This document shows positions 8,399-16,248 of a DNA stretch of 16,493 bases, piece after piece. The notes under the pieces are model-generated. The model was not told where the DNA came from. It saw nothing but the letters and a program-made list of their open reading frames with translations, and did not search any database. Every line of letters begins with the position of its first letter. Position 1 is the stretch's first letter. The DNA comes from Bacteroidota bacterium (GTDB lineage: Bacteria; Bacteroidota; Ignavibacteria; Ignavibacteriales; Ignavibacteriaceae): contig JAUZPC010000021.1 in NCBI GenBank assembly GCA_030706105.1, positions 1-16,493 on the forward strand, read 5' to 3'. The position numbers and the translations under genes were made by a program.

Positions 8399-8479
8399 AT
8401 AAATTAAGGTATTAACAAAAATAAATTTTATTAAGCTTGATAAATAGCTCAAAAATGTGGATATTTGCTATCTAATTTT

Positions 8480-8565
8480 CCGGGGCTGTTGATAAATTGA
8501 TGCCCAACTCCGTGAGGTCCGGAAGGAAGCAGCGGTCAGCATTTGGTTTATGCAGCAGTTCCCGG
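8480..8565 (+). ncRNA. ffs: Small bacterial SRP RNA (4.5S type)
   Basis: The sequence carries the domain IV signature of SRP RNA: GGTCCGGAAGGAAGCAGC at 8516-8533, with the GGAA tetraloop at 8521-8524 closed by CC/GG and the asymmetric loop AAGCAGC that binds Ffh. The ends pair (CCGGG at 8480-8484 with CCCGG at 8561-8565), as do further inner segments (GCTG with CAGC, ATAAA with TTTAT), giving one rod of about 86 nt. There is no Alu domain, as in the short form common in Gram-negative bacteria. The RNA works with Ffh to target nascent membrane and exported proteins. The 5' end is judged from pairing; no convincing promoter was seen upstream. Confidence 0.93.
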
Positions 8566-8577
8566 TTTTTTTATTTT
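8561..8577 (+). terminator. U-tract terminator of the SRP RNA
   Basis: The closing CCCGG of the SRP rod is followed directly by seven T residues (8566-8572) and then ATTTT, so the RNA's own basal stem can act as the terminator hairpin. The tract overlaps the stop codon of the convergent sixA-like gene (8571-8573). Confidence 0.75.
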
Positions 8578-9062
8578 AAATTTTCATTGAAAATAGCCGG
8601 CGGAATTAAAAATTCCAAAATACCCCCACCTTTAACTGCTTTATTCCTAAAAATAATTTTTGCAATTGCAGATTTCTTAAATTCAGCTTCAGCCCGTTCG
8701 GAAGAAATAAAATCAGATAAATGATGCGACATATCCGGCTGATGTCCTACGCATGCAATATTTTCTCCGCCAAGGGAATTAACCAATGTAATAATATTAT
8801 CTAATTTACTCCCGCAGCCAAGCATATTCTCAATTAATAGCTTATCCATGGAATTATATGCAGAAGCAATTATTTCTGCAGTCTGTAAGCTTCTTATGTA
8901 TGGAGATGAAATAATGTAATCAAAATTCTGTATTATTCTTTTCCAATAACTTACAGCATTCATTGTAGCGATAGTGCCTTTTTCAGTCAGCCGTCTGTCA
9001 AAATCTTTTTTGCCGTAAGTACTGTTTTCTGCATCGCCATGTCTAATCAAAAATAAATTCAT
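8571..9062 (-). CDS. sixA: SixA-like phosphohistidine phosphatase (histidine phosphatase superfamily)
   Basis: A 163-residue protein, close to the 161 residues of E. coli SixA. It has the superfamily marks: Arg7-His8-Gly9 with catalytic His8 (LIRHGDAE), Arg57 in SSPYIRSLQTAEI, and the second His107 in VGHQPDMS. It is short and lacks the insertion found in phosphoglycerate mutases, which favours SixA over sugar-phosphate mutases. SixA proteins remove phosphate from phosphohistidine, classically on the HPt domain of the hybrid kinase ArcB. Here the only HPt of the window (His930 of the 996-residue kinase) ends 173 bases away on the other strand. The gene follows the lipoprotein gene by 19 bases and is probably co-transcribed with it. 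Its end overlaps the SRP RNA terminator tract. The exact substrate is inferred. Confidence 0.87.
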   Translation of the reverse strand: MNLFLIRHGDAENSTYGKKDFDRRLTEKGTIATMNAVSYWKRIIQNFDYIISSPYIRSLQTAEIIASAYNSMDKLLIENMLGCGSKLDNIITLVNSLGGENIACVGHQPDMSHHLSDFISSERAEAEFKKSAIAKIIFRNKAVKGGGILEFLIPPAIFNENLK

Positions 9063-9081
9063 ATACTATATACATTTAGGG

Positions 9082-10248
9082 TTAACAATCAATTACAAAC
9101 GAATTAATAATATCTTCAAAATATTTTTTTGAGGTTTTAAAGATACTCTTATTTATCTGGATCATCAATAAGAATTTTCTATTTGCGCAGGTATACTCAA
9201 AGTACCGCACAACTGTGTTGTTATCTTCAATTGCATCAGAGAAAAACACAGTATATTTACCTTTGCTTTTGTTGCTAAGCTTGCTGGTTACGTAGTTTTC
9301 TGTCTTATCGTTTCCGGCTAAGGGGGCTATAAAAATTGATGAATTTAATGAATCATTTATATATTTGAAACCAGTTAAGGATTTCTTTAAGTTACCTGAT
9401 GCATTATAATTTTTAAATAAAGTCCATCCCTTTTCTACATTAATTAAAAAATGGTTCATCTGAAAGAAATAGCTTGGGTCGTCAATTTCATCGGCTCTCC
9501 TGGCTAAATCATAAATCAACTGAGGCTTTTGTGGCTGAATAAGCAGATTACTTACTTCTGTCAGTACAATCTTTTCAAATGTATTCCCACTGCTTACATA
9601 CTTGTTCATTGAATTGTCATACAAAAAAACATCTCTTCCAATTTCTCCATCCTTTGCAGAGATTATTACAGTACTTACTGAATCTTTAACCGAAGAAACA
9701 ATGTCTTGTGTATATGTATTATCAGGCAGTATAAGCTTTGTATAAGCCCTATACACAAGTGCAAACGTACTTTCTTTCTGTCTATATATGGATAAACGGG
9801 ATATTATTGCAGAATCTTTTGAAACAAACGCATCCTTTACTTCAATATTTAGTGCGTTTTCCTTAAAATAATTCTTCAGTTCGGTTACACCGTTAAGCGA
9901 TTTATCAATTAAAAGCAGATTTAAATCCTTATCATATAAAGCAAAACGATTATAAAACGGATTTTTATGTTGCAATACAATAGTAAAAATTTTGTTGTTA
10001 TTTAAATTAATACTGTCTATTTTTATTTGTTCAAAAATAATTGGTAAAGTAAAACTTGAATCTATTATGTTTTTCAGTAAGGAGTTAGAAGTTTTATTTC
10101 CTCTAATTGCCTGATCTAAATAATTTTGAACATCGTAAACCGAGTACTCAGTTGATTTCTGCTTGTTTAGTAGACCACAATCAGTAAAACTTAGACAAAA
10201 AATTACTGCAATAAGAAAATTTATAAGGAATTGTAAATATTTGTGCAT
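9082..10248 (-). CDS. Probable lipoprotein of unknown function
   Basis: A 388-residue protein I do not recognise. The N-terminus (MHKYLQFLINFLIAVIFCLSFTDCG) is a hydrophobic export signal ending in Cys24. LSFTDC resembles a lipobox, but Asp at -1 is not typical, so lipidation is likely rather than sure; cleavage by ordinary signal peptidase is the alternative. The mature part is rich in Asn, Ser, Lys and Ile, with alternating hydrophobic stretches suggesting beta structure, and no catalytic motif was noticed. It is the first gene of a unit with the sixA-like gene (19-base gap) and is divergent from the PAS-rich kinase with only 83 bases between starts. A sensory or envelope role linked to the kinase is therefore a reasonable guess. 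No clear Shine-Dalgarno precedes the ATG. Confidence 0.7.
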   Translation of the reverse strand: MHKYLQFLINFLIAVIFCLSFTDCGLLNKQKSTEYSVYDVQNYLDQAIRGNKTSNSLLKNIIDSSFTLPIIFEQIKIDSINLNNNKIFTIVLQHKNPFYNRFALYDKDLNLLLIDKSLNGVTELKNYFKENALNIEVKDAFVSKDSAIISRLSIYRQKESTFALVYRAYTKLILPDNTYTQDIVSSVKDSVSTVIISAKDGEIGRDVFLYDNSMNKYVSSGNTFEKIVLTEVSNLLIQPQKPQLIYDLARRADEIDDPSYFFQMNHFLINVEKGWTLFKNYNASGNLKKSLTGFKYINDSLNSSIFIAPLAGNDKTENYVTSKLSNKSKGKYTVFFSDAIEDNNTVVRYFEYTCANRKFLLMIQINKSIFKTSKKYFEDIINSFVIDC

Positions 10249-10331
10249 AATTAATAAGTTCTATAGAAAATTTTATTGAGTTCTAATTTATTTTAAATTA
10301 TCTGATAATTTCGAGCTATAAAATATACAAT
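10249..10331. promoter_or_regulatory. Short divergent promoter region between lipoprotein and four-PAS kinase genes
   Basis: Only 83 bases separate two opposite starts, so both promoters overlap here. On the plus strand TATAAA at 10317-10322 lies only about 10 bases before the ATG at 10332. Neither start has a recognisable Shine-Dalgarno. The plus-strand transcript could therefore be leaderless or have a very short leader; this is inference. Confidence 0.35.
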
Positions 10332-13004
10332 ATGGAAGAGAATAACAACGACATTTTGAGTTTATCATCTGAGCGGAAGTTCCTTAAAGGGCTTATCAAT
10401 AACCTGCCTGATGCTATAATTGTAATAGGTTTTGACGGTAAAATATTGCGGGTAAACAAAAGGGCCGAAGTAATATTCAATTATTCTAAATTAGAACTTA
10501 TTGGCAGCGATATAGAAATTATTATTCCGGTAAGGCTTAGAGCACATCATGTTAAAGCCAGAATGGAAATGCTCCAGAGTGAAGAACTCCCATTAGTACG
10601 CAGCAGCTTAGTTACGGGGCTTAGAAAAGACGGTACTGAATTTCCTGTTGAGATAATTGTTACTCCGGTTGATATTGATGAAAAATATGTTATTTGTGTT
10701 GTAAGAGATTTATCGGAAAAACATAGACGGCTTTCCGCACTTGCACTTAGTGAGAGCAGGTATAGAATATTATTCAACTCGGTAGCTGTTGGTGTACTGC
10801 AATATAATAATAATTTAATTATTACTGATAATAATGATAAATTAGAGGAGATATTGAATGTCCCAAAAGATTTTTTTCTAAGAAAAAGCATTAGGGATCT
10901 TGTAACTCCAGACGTGGTTGAATATTTTGAAAGTGCTCTTAAGGGAAATGAAATTAAGATTGAAGGGCCCTACAAATCATTTTTTAATGCAAGTAGTGCC
11001 TGGTATTCCCTTAAAATATCCCCAATTTATAGTCAGCAGGAAATTATTAGCGCTGTAGCGCTAATTGAAGATATCACCCAAAAGGTAGTTAGAGAAGAAG
11101 CTATAAAGGATAGTGAAACAAGGTTCAGATCTCTGGTTGAAAACATTCATAATATTGCGGTTTATGGATGTAATGAAAAAAGGGAAGTCATATATTGGAA
11201 TAAAGCCTGTGAAATTTTTTATCGGTTTTCAGCTGCAGAAGTCCTGGGTAAACAAATTGAAGAGTTGATTTTTGCAGACGAAAGTAAAGCGTCTATTGTA
11301 GAGACTATTGATAATATCTTTTCTACCGGCAATTCTATCCCTGCTTTAAAATTAACGGTAAGAAGAAAGGATGGAACATTATTTCCTGTGCAGTCCAGTT
11401 TTGTAATGCTTAGAAATAATAAGAATGAAAAAGAACTTTTCTGTTTGGATATTGACCTGAGTGAGCTTAAAACTGCTTATCAGAAGCTGAGAGAGCAGGA
11501 TAAGTACCTGCAGGTGTTAGTTAATCAGCTTCCGGTAATGATGTGGTCTGTGGATAGTGAATTAAAAATTACTTCTATAAGCGGGGCTGATATACAGCAG
11601 CTTAATATGCCTGCGGATGAATATTTGGGGAAAACACTTTATGAAATTTTTAAAACGAATGACGATACATTTTTACCGGTCGCCTCTCATCTAAAAGCTC
11701 TTAGAGGGGAATCTTCTACTTACGAAAAAGTTTACAAATCTAAAACTGTTCTGATATTTCTTGAACCTATAAAAAGCGAAAACAATGAGATTATCGGATG
11801 TCTTCGTCTTGGGGTTGATATTACCAAGCAGAAAGAAGCTGAATTAGCTCTTAAAGAAGTTGTAAAAAAAACCGAGGAAATGAATAATCTAAAAAGTAAT
11901 TTTCTTGCTAATATGAGCCATGAATTGCGGACACCTATGGTCGGGATTTTGGGGTATGCCGATATTTTACGGCATGATGGAGAAAAAGAATTTTTTACTA
12001 ATATTGGCAGCAGCATTTATAAAAGCGGAATTCGCCTGTTGGAAACATTAAATAAAATTTTGGACCTTTCCAACATCGAGAATAACAAAGTAAGCTTTAA
12101 TCCTGTAGAGAATAATTTAATTGACTGTATTACTGAATGCATTGATTCAAACATTGGATATGCAAACGAAAAATCATTATATCTTCAAGTTAATGTAGAT
12201 AAAAAAGTAGTATGTGCCGCGTTTGATAAGATTGCTTTCCAGAACATACTTAATAACCTGATAAATAATGCAATTAAATATACTGAGCAGGGCGGTGTAA
12301 CTGTAAGTGTTTATGAAGAAATTATTGAGGGCGTTTTATCTGCTATTATTACTATTGAAGATACCGGAATAGGCATTCCCGGAGAATTCCATTCACTAAT
12401 ATTTGAAGAATTCAGACAGGTTAGTGAAGGACTTGGTAGAAATTTTGATGGTACGGGCCTGGGGCTTACTTTAGCCAAAAAATATATAGAAAAAATGAAC
12501 GGGAAAATATATTTAGAAAGTACTTTGAATAAGGGCTCTAAATTTACAATAGTCTTTCCCGTCTCGCATAGTGATTATAACAGGGGATTGAAGAATAATT
12601 CACAAAGTGCAATATCCGGATTGAAGGCGGAAACCGTGTCGGAAGAGGTAATGCTTGTGGAGGATGATGCTATTAACCAGAAAGTAATTAAAGCCTGCCT
12701 GAAATCATTATGTAATTTATCAATAGTATCCAAGGGGGTTGATGCTATAAAACTGGCAAAAGAAAAGAAATTTTCCGCTATATTGATGGATATAAATTTG
12801 GGCAGAGGATTAAATGGGCTAGAGACCGCAGCAGAAATTAGAAATATTCCCGGCTATGAGAATACCCCAATCGCTGCAATTACAGCTTTTGCAATGAAGG
12901 GAGATAAAGAAGAATTCCTGGCTAAAGGCTGTACGCATTATATCTCAAAACCTTTTAATAAAAGGCGTCTTGTCAGCTTTGTAAAAGATCTTCTTGGCAG
13001 GTAA
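10332..13004 (+). CDS. Hybrid sensor histidine kinase with four PAS domains and a C-terminal receiver
   Basis: An 890-residue cytoplasmic kinase with no signal peptide or membrane segment. Four PAS-type sensor domains lie at about 16-130, 140-255, 262-380 and 392-500. HisKA follows with His530 in MSHELRTP, then HATPase_c with N-box NNLINNAIKY (Asn646), G1 DTGIGIP (677-683), F-box FEEFRQ and G2 DGTGLGL (706-712). A REC domain occupies about 772-888, with Glu777/Asp778/Asp779, phosphoacceptor Asp820, Thr851 and Lys873. It lacks an HPt, so phosphate must pass to a separate HPt protein or the receiver acts as a sink. The kinase core is a near relative of the fragment at 1-498. PAS1 carries a PVRLRAHH segment and GLRKDGTEFP like that of FixL-type PAS domains, though this occurs in non-heme PAS domains too. 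Start: ATG without a visible Shine-Dalgarno. Confidence 0.95.
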   Translation: MEENNNDILSLSSERKFLKGLINNLPDAIIVIGFDGKILRVNKRAEVIFNYSKLELIGSDIEIIIPVRLRAHHVKARMEMLQSEELPLVRSSLVTGLRKDGTEFPVEIIVTPVDIDEKYVICVVRDLSEKHRRLSALALSESRYRILFNSVAVGVLQYNNNLIITDNNDKLEEILNVPKDFFLRKSIRDLVTPDVVEYFESALKGNEIKIEGPYKSFFNASSAWYSLKISPIYSQQEIISAVALIEDITQKVVREEAIKDSETRFRSLVENIHNIAVYGCNEKREVIYWNKACEIFYRFSAAEVLGKQIEELIFADESKASIVETIDNIFSTGNSIPALKLTVRRKDGTLFPVQSSFVMLRNNKNEKELFCLDIDLSELKTAYQKLREQDKYLQVLVNQLPVMMWSVDSELKITSISGADIQQLNMPADEYLGKTLYEIFKTNDDTFLPVASHLKALRGESSTYEKVYKSKTVLIFLEPIKSENNEIIGCLRLGVDITKQKEAELALKEVVKKTEEMNNLKSNFLANMSHELRTPMVGILGYADILRHDGEKEFFTNIGSSIYKSGIRLLETLNKILDLSNIENNKVSFNPVENNLIDCITECIDSNIGYANEKSLYLQVNVDKKVVCAAFDKIAFQNILNNLINNAIKYTEQGGVTVSVYEEIIEGVLSAIITIEDTGIGIPGEFHSLIFEEFRQVSEGLGRNFDGTGLGLTLAKKYIEKMNGKIYLESTLNKGSKFTIVFPVSHSDYNRGLKNNSQSAISGLKAETVSEEVMLVEDDAINQKVIKACLKSLCNLSIVSKGVDAIKLAKEKKFSAILMDINLGRGLNGLETAAEIRNIPGYENTPIAAITAFAMKGDKEEFLAKGCTHYISKPFNKRRLVSFVKDLLGR

Positions 13005-13042
13005 TACTTACCAAAGCCATATTTTGCCGTAAACTAGTTATT

Positions 13043-13891
13043 CTATTTGATAGCAGGTACGGAAGATGTGCTAACTTTGGTTGAATCAGTACTCTTTTTA
13101 ACTTTTTTTGTCTTTTTCATCAGGTCTTTATTAAGCAATGATTTTGTATGAGCTTTACTTTTCAATGCTGCATAAGACTCAATGGGAACTCCCTCCGTCT
13201 GGATATTCGAATCATCTATTATTATTTTAGGTAAAGAGTTCTTGGCAATTGTACTATCCTTTAGATAGGTTGACCTGTTTTTAATAATAGATAACAAGCT
13301 GTTATAGTCCGGTTTTTCATAATTTTCATTTTGGCTGGCAAACTTAACTACTAAACCCGGAATCCCGTCATGTATAAGGACCGGTGTTCCTTTAACCACA
13401 TATTTAAAAACTTCCTTGGAGTCTTCCCTGGAAACCCTAACGCATCCGTGGGAACTTGGTCTTCTTCCAAGACTTCTATAATAACTGCTAGTTTCCAATG
13501 CATGGAAACCTATGCCGTTATTAAAACCCATCCAATTCAGCAGGGGGACATTATCAAACTGTTTAGAGCGGCAGAATGTGGCTTTGGATTGTATTACAAA
13601 CAGCCCTATAGGAGTCTTTACTCCTTTTTCAATGGCTGGATTGCCGGTAGATACTTTAAAAGTGTAATCCTCTTTATCAGTAAAATGTAAATATGCAATC
13701 TGTTTTGATAAATCAATTTCCAGGTAGGTTTTTCTTTGAGTATAAATAGTATCTTGGATAATATTATTTCCTGAAGGGGAATTATTCCCTCCTGTTTTGT
13801 CGTTTCCTAAGGGATTTGATAATCCGTCATTTGAAAACAATATACAAAACAAAAATACACACAGAAAAAAACGAACTGTACTTCTGAACAT
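13043..13891 (-). CDS. Exported L,D-transpeptidase (YkuD domain)
   Basis: A 282-residue exported enzyme. Residues 1 to about 25 form a signal peptide (basic start FRSTVR, then hydrophobic). A Gly/Asn/Ser-rich linker follows to about 45, then the YkuD catalytic domain (about 53-175). The active site is complete: His130 in GIGFHAL, and SSHGCVRVS with His148, nucleophile Cys150 and Arg152. The C-terminal 100 residues have no recognised fold and end in a Lys/Ser/Thr-rich basic tail, perhaps for contact with the wall. Such enzymes make 3-3 cross-links in peptidoglycan or attach proteins to it in the periplasm. Which reaction is used here is not shown. The gene is convergent with the four-PAS kinase (38-base gap, no clear hairpin) and lies 99 bases after uvrC on the same strand. 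Confidence 0.9.
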   Translation of the reverse strand: MFRSTVRFFLCVFLFCILFSNDGLSNPLGNDKTGGNNSPSGNNIIQDTIYTQRKTYLEIDLSKQIAYLHFTDKEDYTFKVSTGNPAIEKGVKTPIGLFVIQSKATFCRSKQFDNVPLLNWMGFNNGIGFHALETSSYYRSLGRRPSSHGCVRVSREDSKEVFKYVVKGTPVLIHDGIPGLVVKFASQNENYEKPDYNSLLSIIKNRSTYLKDSTIAKNSLPKIIIDDSNIQTEGVPIESYAALKSKAHTKSLLNKDLMKKTKKVKKSTDSTKVSTSSVPAIK

Positions 13892-13923
13892 TCCTATTCC
13901 CGCAATTTTTTTTATGGATTACT

Positions 13924-13944
13924 ACAAATTAGGGAAAAATTTGT
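13924..13944. repeat. Short inverted repeat upstream of the L,D-transpeptidase gene
   Basis: Perfect 7-bp arms ACAAATT (13924-13930) and AATTTGT (13938-13944) flank AGGGAAA, 33 bases before the transpeptidase start and after the uvrC stop. It has no long T-run, so it is not an obvious terminator. It may be an operator or promoter element, or chance in AT-rich sequence. Confidence 0.3.
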
Positions 13945-13990
13945 AAATAAAAAAATTTTATACCTTTAAATCTTCTATTTATTAAGAATT

Positions 13991-15811
13991 TCATTTCTGG
14001 GGGTGAAAATAAGAATATACAAGCTCTGCTTTCTTTCCAATTACCTTTGTCAGTTCCTCTACGCTTGCGTTTTTAATCACGTCAACACTGCCTAATTCCT
14101 TTAGCAGCTTTTCGGCAATTAGATTGCCTATACCTTTAATGTCTGTTAGCTCGGTGGCTATTGTCCTTTTACTTCTCCTTAGTCTATGGAATGTAATTGC
14201 AAATCTGTGAGCTTCATCCCTGACTTGCTGGAGCAGCTTTAGCCCGGAAGATGCTTTTGGTATTAACTCCGGCTCGCTTTCTCCCGGTAAAAACACTTCC
14301 TCAAGCCTTTTGGCAAGACCTATTATGTTTTGATTATTTATACCTAAACCTTCAAGTATCTCAACAGCACTGGAAAGCTGCCCTTTACCTCCGTCAACCA
14401 TAATTAAATCGGGGAAGATGCTATTTTCTTCCTTAAGCCTTGAATAACGCCTGCCGATTACTTCTTTCATGCTTGAGAAGTCATCAGGACCATCAACAGT
14501 TTTAATTATGAATTTTCTATAATTACTGCGCTTTGGCTTTCCGTTTTCAAAAACGACCATGCTGGCAACGGAATCAGTCCCCTGAAGGTTTGAAATATCA
14601 AAGCACTCAATTTTTAGGGGGGGATTTTTTAATCTTAAATCTCTTTGCAATGCCTGAACAGGATAGGGGATATGCCCTTCGTTTTTAAGTTTCTGCAACT
14701 GAATTTCTTTTAATGTAAGTATTGCGTTTTCTTTGCATAGCTTTACTAGTGACTTGAGATTACCCCTTTGCGGTATTATAAACTTTACTTTTTTATTTGA
14801 TTTTTGGCTTAACCAGGCAGTAAGCGTTTCTTTTTCATCAGGCTCAACTTCCAGCAGTATTTCCTTTGGAACCTCAACAAATTCATTATCATAATAAAAT
14901 TGAATTGCGGAAGTATATACGGATGGCAAATCTTCTGAATTTTCAAGCTTTAACTTCAGCTTCTTCTTGTCAATTAATTTTCCGTTCCTAATCAATAATA
15001 TTGAGCAGGCGGAGTCATTATCCTCAACAGCTACTGAAATAATATCCCTGTCCTCATAATCTTCACTTACTACTTTCTGTTTACCTGAAATTGTTTTCAG
15101 CTTTTCAATCTTATCTCTTAATTCAGCGGCGGTTTCAAATGCAAGTTCTTCAACTGCAGCCTGCATCTTGTTATTTAGCTCTAAGATTAAATCGTCAGTT
15201 CTGCCCTTTAGAAGTTTAGTAACCTCATTAACCATTTCGGAATAAGCTAATTGAGTAACTAAACCCTCACAAGGACCATCACATTTTTTTATGTGGTAAT
15301 CAAGGCAGACTTTATATTTTTTTCTTGCGATAGTCTCATCATTAAGGATAAGCTTGCAGCTGCGGATTTTGAATATCTGGTTTATCATTCTTAAAGAGGA
15401 TTTCATATTCCTGACTTCGGTATAGGGGCCAAAGTATCTGGAACCGTCCTTTATTATTCTTCTGGTCGGAAATATTCTGGGGAAAGGCTCATTGGTAATC
15501 CTGATATAGGGGTAGGACTTGTCATCCTTAAGATTAATATTGTAACGGGGTTTAAGCTGCTTAATAAGATTATTTTCAAGGACAAGAGCCTCAACTTCAT
15601 TGTCGGTAACAATTAACTCTATATGGGTTATTTTGCTAACCAGAGCTATGGTTTTTACTGAGTTCAGATTTGAATGAAAATAACTCCGCACCCGGTTCTT
15701 CAGGTTAATTGCCTTCCCTACATATATAACTTTTTCTTTGTCATTAAAGAATTGATAAACTCCCGGTTTATTAGGAAGATTTTTTAATATATCCTGCAAG
15801 TGTTGAGTCAT
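13991..15811 (-). CDS. uvrC: Excinuclease ABC subunit C
   Basis: A 606-residue UvrC, at the normal length (E. coli 610). The N-terminal GIY-YIG nuclease (about 13-92) makes the 3' cut, with GVYQFF, catalytic Tyr30 in VIYVGKA and Arg40. A four-Cys set (Cys152, Cys169, Cys177, Cys181) matches the iron-sulfur cluster spacing seen in UvrC. The UVR motif that binds UvrB lies at about 205-240 (ELAFETAAELRDKIEKL). The RNase H-like 5' nuclease domain (about 395-540) has Asp405 in CFDIS, Asp473 in MVDGGKGQL and His535 in DEAHRFAITFHR. The helix-hairpin-helix DNA-binding region (about 553-606) ends the protein. It acts with UvrA and UvrB in nucleotide excision repair in the cytoplasm. uvrA and uvrB are not nearby, which is common. 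The start ATG has only a weak CGGA upstream. Confidence 0.97.
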   Translation of the reverse strand: MTQHLQDILKNLPNKPGVYQFFNDKEKVIYVGKAINLKNRVRSYFHSNLNSVKTIALVSKITHIELIVTDNEVEALVLENNLIKQLKPRYNINLKDDKSYPYIRITNEPFPRIFPTRRIIKDGSRYFGPYTEVRNMKSSLRMINQIFKIRSCKLILNDETIARKKYKVCLDYHIKKCDGPCEGLVTQLAYSEMVNEVTKLLKGRTDDLILELNNKMQAAVEELAFETAAELRDKIEKLKTISGKQKVVSEDYEDRDIISVAVEDNDSACSILLIRNGKLIDKKKLKLKLENSEDLPSVYTSAIQFYYDNEFVEVPKEILLEVEPDEKETLTAWLSQKSNKKVKFIIPQRGNLKSLVKLCKENAILTLKEIQLQKLKNEGHIPYPVQALQRDLRLKNPPLKIECFDISNLQGTDSVASMVVFENGKPKRSNYRKFIIKTVDGPDDFSSMKEVIGRRYSRLKEENSIFPDLIMVDGGKGQLSSAVEILEGLGINNQNIIGLAKRLEEVFLPGESEPELIPKASSGLKLLQQVRDEAHRFAITFHRLRRSKRTIATELTDIKGIGNLIAEKLLKELGSVDVIKNASVEELTKVIGKKAELVYSYFHPQK

Positions 15812-16083
15812 AAGTCCGTTGTAATTTTATAAAGAATGAACGCTAAAAAATAACCAAGAAAGGGGATAGAAAAAAGAGAGAAAAGTTTTCAGTAATTTTA
15901 CTTTTTTATTATCCTAAGTGAGTCATCAAGTGGAGAATCTTGTCTGGGAGTTATTACCGCTGTCATTGCAGATCTAACTTTGCTGGACTATTACTTTCCC
16001 CTGAAGAATGAAAAATTAATACATTAATAAAGTTAATACCCGGCGGTATAATTCATTGTATTGTAAATAATTAGGATCGTTTG

Positions 16084-16248
16084 TGTAATGCCTGTACTAT
16101 GTGTAGTGCCGGATTTTTGTACATTTTAACAAATATTGGCTTCTAATATGTTTAATTCGGATTATGCGAAGTGAGCTAACTTATTATATAATAGTAAATT
16201 AAAGCCATTGCAATATATACAATATTCAAATCCGGCACTCGCATTACA
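16084..16248. repeat. MITE-like imperfect palindromic element
   Basis: Outer arms TGTAATGC (16084-16091) and GCATTACA (16241-16248) are followed inward by a perfect 12-bp pair, AGTGCCGGATTT (16105-16116) with AAATCCGGCACT (16228-16239). After exactly 20 unpaired bases on each side comes a further pair, TGGCTT (16137-16142) with AAGCCA (16202-16207). The left arm has 13 bases between the outer blocks where the right has one. The centre holds the 12-bp palindrome TATTATATAATA (16182-16193). Length and shape fit a non-autonomous mobile element, a chromosomal palindromic repeat or a structured RNA. I saw no transposase and could not test copy number. Confidence 0.5.

Noticed and set aside
8427..8444. 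Near-palindrome TTTATTAAGCTTGATAAA after the hybrid kinase
   Set aside because: The stem is AT-rich and lacks a following T-run, so I do not call it a terminator.
8437..8476. Sigma-70-like promoter for the SRP RNA (TTGATA with TCTAAT)
   Set aside because: The spacing between the two elements is 28 bases, too long for a working pair.
8497..8724. Plus-strand frame of 75 codons at the SRP RNA
   Set aside because: It runs through the SRP RNA and then antisense to the sixA-like gene, so it is not a protein gene.
15898..15966. A 22-codon minus-strand reading frame (starts MTAVITPRQD, ends RIIKK) just upstream of uvrC
   Set aside because: It is too short, has no ribosome binding site and is closed upstream by stops in the same frame. 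It could be the tail of a broken gene, but there is nothing to support that.
15870..16025. Open plus-strand stretch of about 51 codons upstream of the palindromic element
   Set aside because: It has no start codon, no family resemblance and compositional bias from AT-rich runs.
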